Below are positions 60,814 to 64,000 of a DNA stretch of 64,000 nucleotides, piece by piece. Both the position numbers and the translations under genes were made by a program. The stretch spans positions 124,001 through 188,000 of the forward strand of contig JANQQL010000033.1 in NCBI GenBank assembly GCA_028289345.1. The letters run 5' to 3'. Each line of letters starts with the position of its first letter. Position 1 is the first letter of the stretch. This stretch comes from Planctomycetota bacterium (GTDB taxonomy: Bacteria > Planctomycetota > B15-G4 > SIAN01). The notes under the pieces are model-generated. The model worked only from the letters and a program-made list of their open reading frames with translations. It did not search any database and was not told the origin of the DNA.

Positions 60814-62700
60814 TTACCCGACGGTGATCCATAGGAAGACGACGACACCGACCAAGAACCAAAGCGCGTAGGCGTGGACGACTCCCGTTTGCAGCAGCCG
60901 CACGACGCTCCCCATTCCGGCGGCACTTCTTGCGCAACCGCGGAACAAGCCATCGACGCCATGGGTGTCCAGGTTGCGGCAAAGACGCGACAGCGCGCCC
61001 AAGGGACGTACGATGGCCGCGTGATAGGCCTCGTCCACGTAGAACCGGTGGGCAATCCAACGGGCCACCGCGGGAGCTGCAAGCTCCCACCGTCGCAGCA
61101 CTTGCCGGTCTCCGAGATACCAATGCTTTGCGAGGGTCCACATTGCAAGTGCGAGAGCCGCGGCAAGGGCGAGCAAAACCACCATGGTGGAAACGCTCAA
61201 GTGTTCGATAGCGAGAACCTCGGCGGCTGGGTCGAGGACCGGACGCAAGAATTCATGGAGTGGTCGGAAGTGCAGTGCCTCGACCCCCAAGGCGAGCCCG
61301 CCGAACAGGGACAGCCATTTCAATAGGGACAGTGCAACACCCATCAACGGGGGCGCTTCGTGGGGGTGAACCCCTTCCGCCAGCCTCGACGACCCATGGA
61401 AGCAGAGCGTCATCATGCGCGCGGTATAGAAGGCAGTGAGAGCCGCGGTGACCAGCCCAACGCTCCACAGCACGTAGTGTCCTCCGGCGAAGGCGCTCCC
61501 GAGAATCTCATCTTTGGAAAAGAACCCGGCAAAGGGGGGGATTCCCGCCAGCGCGAGGGCGCCGAACCACATCGATCGGTAAGTGCGGGGCATCGACTTC
61601 TTGAGACCGCCCATCTTGCGCAGATCCTGTTCGCCGCTCAGGCCATGGATGACGGCGCCAGCACCGAGGAAGAGCAAGGCCTTGAAGAACGCGTGGGTCG
61701 TCACGTGAAATGCTGCGGCACTGAAGGCTCCCACTCCGCAGGCCAAAAACATGTAGCCGAGCTGTGAGATCGTGGAATAGGCCAGGACGCGCTTCAGGTC
61801 GTATTGCCGCAGCGCGATCACCGCGGCCAAGAGAGCCGTGAAGGCCCCGACAATTGCCACCACCATCAAGGCCCAGCCGGCGTGAGCGAACAGCAGACTC
61901 AGGCGGCACAGCAAATAGACCCCGGCCGTGACCATGGTTGCTGCGTGGATGAGGGCAGAGACCGGAGTGGGGCCTGCCATTGCGTCGGGCAGCCAGACGA
62001 ACAAGGGGGCCTGGGCGGATTTGCCGACTGCGCCGAGAAAAAAGCAAAGGGCCAACCAAGGAGAGACCGCTTGGCCGGCAACGCTGCTGGCCAGGGTTTC
62101 GTGAGAAAGAGTCCCAAAGCTCCAGAACGCCCAAAACATGCCAAGCAAGAAGCCAACGTCGCCGATTCGGTTGACCAAGAACGCCTTGCGTCCAGCCGCC
62201 GCGGCTTGCTCTTTGTCGTACTCGAACCCAATCAACAAGTACGAGCAAAGACCCACACCCTCCCAGCCCAGAAAAGTCAGGACCAGGTTCTCGCCGAGCA
62301 CCAGAATGAGCATTGAGAACAAGAACAGACACAGGTAGGTGAAGTAACGGCGGTACCCCGAGTCTCCTTGCATGTACGAGATGGAGTACAGAAAGATCAA
62401 ACTTCCGACCCCGGTGACCACCGTCGCCCAGGTGGCGGACAAAGGATCCACCAAGATTCCGAGGTTCAGATCGAGCGAGCCGACGGAGATCCACGAGTAG
62501 AGCGGAAGCGACAAGGCACGTTCTGACGCCGGCAGCGCCAGCAATCGAAGACAGAACGTCGCGGCACAGAGGAACGAGACGCCTGCCGACGCGAAAGCCA
62601 GAAACCCCGGAGTTCGCCCTGGCAAACGACGGCCGAAGAGTCCCAATGCGATCGCCATGGCCAAGGGCGAGAGCAGAATCAGCGCGGCAAGGAACGTCAT
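60814..62700 (-). CDS. nuoL: NADH-quinone oxidoreductase subunit L
   Basis: This 628-residue largest antiporter-like subunit has FLGWEGVGLCSYLLIGF, GAVGKSAQAPLFVWLPDAM and LKRVLAYSTISQLGYMF, plus the C-terminal lateral helix region. The start overlaps the nuoK stop (ATGA). Confidence 0.96.
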   Translation of the reverse strand: MTFLAALILLSPLAMAIALGLFGRRLPGRTPGFLAFASAGVSFLCAATFCLRLLALPASERALSLPLYSWISVGSLDLNLGILVDPLSATWATVVTGVGSLIFLYSISYMQGDSGYRRYFTYLCLFLFSMLILVLGENLVLTFLGWEGVGLCSYLLIGFEYDKEQAAAAGRKAFLVNRIGDVGFLLGMFWAFWSFGTLSHETLASSVAGQAVSPWLALCFFLGAVGKSAQAPLFVWLPDAMAGPTPVSALIHAATMVTAGVYLLCRLSLLFAHAGWALMVVAIVGAFTALLAAVIALRQYDLKRVLAYSTISQLGYMFLACGVGAFSAAAFHVTTHAFFKALLFLGAGAVIHGLSGEQDLRKMGGLKKSMPRTYRSMWFGALALAGIPPFAGFFSKDEILGSAFAGGHYVLWSVGLVTAALTAFYTARMMTLCFHGSSRLAEGVHPHEAPPLMGVALSLLKWLSLFGGLALGVEALHFRPLHEFLRPVLDPAAEVLAIEHLSVSTMVVLLALAAALALAMWTLAKHWYLGDRQVLRRWELAAPAVARWIAHRFYVDEAYHAAIVRPLGALSRLCRNLDTHGVDGLFRGCARSAAGMGSVVRLLQTGVVHAYALWFLVGVVVFLWITVG

Positions 62701-62999
62701 GCGCGAAGCTCCCTTGCCTCGTCGGCATTGACCGTTTTCTTCAGGCGGAACAGCGCCAGGAGGATGGCCAAGCCGACGGCAACTTCGGCGGCCGCCACAG
62801 CGATCACCAGAAGAGCCAGCACAGAGCCTTCCGCACCCACGTGATGACGGGCGCAGGCCACAAACGTGAGATTCGCCGCGTTGAGCATGAGTTCAATGCT
62901 CATGAACATGATCAAGCTGTTGCGCCGTACCACGAAGCCGATCAGCCCCAAACCGAACAGGAGAGCGCTCAAGATCAGGTAGTGATTGAGCTCGACCAC
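62697..62999 (-). CDS. nuoK: NADH-quinone oxidoreductase subunit K
   Basis: This 100-residue protein has three membrane helices with the conserved Glu in MFMSIELMLNAANL and a second in VAAAEVAVGLA. It starts at a GTG immediately after the nuoJ stop. Confidence 0.95.
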   Translation of the reverse strand: MVELNHYLILSALLFGLGLIGFVVRRNSLIMFMSIELMLNAANLTFVACARHHVGAEGSVLALLVIAVAAAEVAVGLAILLALFRLKKTVNADEARELRA

Positions 63000-63512
63000 T
63001 CAAACTCCCTCCGTCCGTTGCGGGCGCCGGGCCAAATGGATGGCGCCCACCATGGAGACCAGGAGAAGCAAAGAAACCACCTCGAACGGCAGGGCGTACT
63101 GCCGGAACAAGACTTCCGCCACATTGGGCGCGGTGGGAGGGACCACGAGGGAGGGTTCCGCTTCGACGGCCGGCTTGGGAGCAAACAAAAAAGGCTGGAG
63201 GACCAGGCCGATCGTGGTGATGGCGACCAGAGCCGAGGCGACGCGCGCCGGTGACATCCACTGGTGCGGTTCCACTTCGAGATTCAGCAGCAGAATCACG
63301 AACAGGAACAGGACCATGATTGCCCCGGCATAGACCATGACCTGAATGGCTGCCAAGAGTCCTGAGTTCAACCCCAGGAACAGGCCGGCAATCGCTAGGA
63401 ACGAACACACCAGGAACAGCGCCCCATGGACCGGGTTCTTGCAAAACAATAGGTTCACGCCGCCAAGCAAGGCGATGGAGCCGAAGAAGTAAAACGAGAG
63501 GGCTTCGCTCAC
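63000..63512 (-). CDS. nuoJ: NADH-quinone oxidoreductase subunit J
   Basis: This 170-residue protein has five membrane helices, including the conserved VMVYAGAIMVLFLFVILLL. Start GTG at 63512. It lies only 9 nt from the nuoH stop, so the usual nuoI gene is absent between H and J. Confidence 0.94.
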   Translation of the reverse strand: MSEALSFYFFGSIALLGGVNLLFCKNPVHGALFLVCSFLAIAGLFLGLNSGLLAAIQVMVYAGAIMVLFLFVILLLNLEVEPHQWMSPARVASALVAITTIGLVLQPFLFAPKPAVEAEPSLVVPPTAPNVAEVLFRQYALPFEVVSLLLLVSMVGAIHLARRPQRTEGV

Positions 63513-63521
63513 CAGAGTCTC

Positions 63522-64000
63522 TCAGAGTATCCCAAACGCCACCAATCCACCGGTCACCAGCAGGTTGACGAGCGCCAGAGGGAGGGCCAGCTTCCAGCCC
63601 AGATCCATGAGCTGGTCGTACCGAAATCTCGGAAGGGTCCAGCGAACGTGAATGAAAAAGAACACGAATGCGCCGACCTTGCCGAAGTACACCAGGAGTT
63701 GTTGCAGCGCACCGACGACTCCGACTTCGGCTCTCTCGGTCACGAATGGGAGGTGCCAGCCTCCCAAGAACAGCGCCACGATGACGCAAGACGCCACGAA
63801 CATCGCCGCGTATTCGCCGAGGAAGAACAGGCCGAAACGAAGGGAGGAATACTCCGTGTGGTAGCCGCCAACCAGTTCCGGCTCAGCCTCGGGGAGGTCG
63901 AACGGAAGTCGGTTGGTTTCAGCGAACGCGGAGATTGTGAACAGGACGAAGGCCACGGGCGCCTTGAATATCAGCCAGCCGGTGAGGCCAACTTCCGCCT
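63522..64000 (-). CDS. nuoH: NADH-quinone oxidoreductase subunit H, C-terminal part
   Basis: The frame is open to the right edge, so the N-terminal half is outside. The visible 159 residues contain the quinone-site motif AFAETNRLPFDLPEAEPELV and GYHTEYSSLRFGLFFLGEY of NuoH, then the last membrane helices. It is the first visible gene of the nuo run. Confidence 0.95.
   Translation of the reverse strand, partial: AEVGLTGWLIFKAPVAFVLFTISAFAETNRLPFDLPEAEPELVGGYHTEYSSLRFGLFFLGEYAAMFVASCVIVALFLGGWHLPFVTERAEVGVVGALQQLLVYFGKVGAFVFFFIHVRWTLPRFRYDQLMDLGWKLALPLALVNLLVTGGLVAFGIL

Noticed and set aside
1..64000. Search for tRNA, rRNA, CRISPR arrays, insertion sequences and prophage genes
   Set aside because: No cloverleaf, repeat-spacer array, transposase, integrase or phage structural motif was recognised by reading; a tRNAscan-SE and Infernal run would settle the RNA part.

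Overview
The window is high-GC DNA from a Gram-negative-type bacterial chromosome. Genes are tightly packed on both strands, with many ATGA, GTGA and TGATG overlaps. I see no rRNA, tRNA, CRISPR array, insertion sequence or prophage. Lipoprotein and Tat signals, complex I, twitching ATPases, a membrane-bound sulfatase-like enzyme, a histone-H1-like basic tail and a long secreted propeller protein with a repeat-rich C-terminus all fit Planctomycetota. That placement is an inference from gene content, not from a marker gene.

Layout. (1) 1-7.6 kb holds sulfur and aspartate-family amino acids. Sulfite reductase and APS/PAPS reductase lie on the minus strand. Divergent from them, a promoter and a SAM riboswitch lead into an operon of a cystathionine gamma-synthase-family enzyme, an aspartokinase-homoserine dehydrogenase fusion without ACT domains, and phenylalanine 4-hydroxylase. 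(2) 7.7-19.8 kb holds envelope proteins of unknown role, an S41 protease, a TPR/retropepsin membrane protein, a hydantoinase/oxoprolinase, plsY-gpsA (phospholipid synthesis) and a Dus enzyme. (3) 19.8-20.9 kb is gene-poor and may contain a decayed gene. (4) 20.9-28 kb is an addB-addA-proline dehydrogenase run joined by overlapping codons. (5) 28-48.8 kb holds a lipoprotein, a rhomboid, two alkaline-phosphatase-superfamily enzymes, a secreted YetA/PcRGLX-like protein, a Tat-exported glycosylasparaginase, an H1-like/DUF362-like fusion, peptidases, a sugar-binding-protein-like lipoprotein, a ferredoxin, a methyltransferase and NAD synthetase. (6) 48.9-50.8 kb is a cobalamin riboswitch, a secreted beta-propeller protein and a strong terminator, which together form a self-contained B12-regulated unit. 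(7) 50.8-54 kb holds a helical-repeat membrane protein and two coupled zinc-metalloprotease-like genes. (8) 54-57.5 kb, minus strand, holds PilZ, PilT, an extended PilT-like ATPase and a second PilZ protein. (9) 57.9-64 kb, minus strand, is nuoH(partial)-J-K-L-M-N, with no nuoI between H and J.

The most interesting signals are the B12-riboswitch propeller unit, the SAM-riboswitch operon with an ACT-less AK-HSD and a Phe hydroxylase, the H1-like/DUF362 fusion, and mutually exclusive hairpins ahead of a PilZ gene. All function statements come from motif reading. No database search was run.
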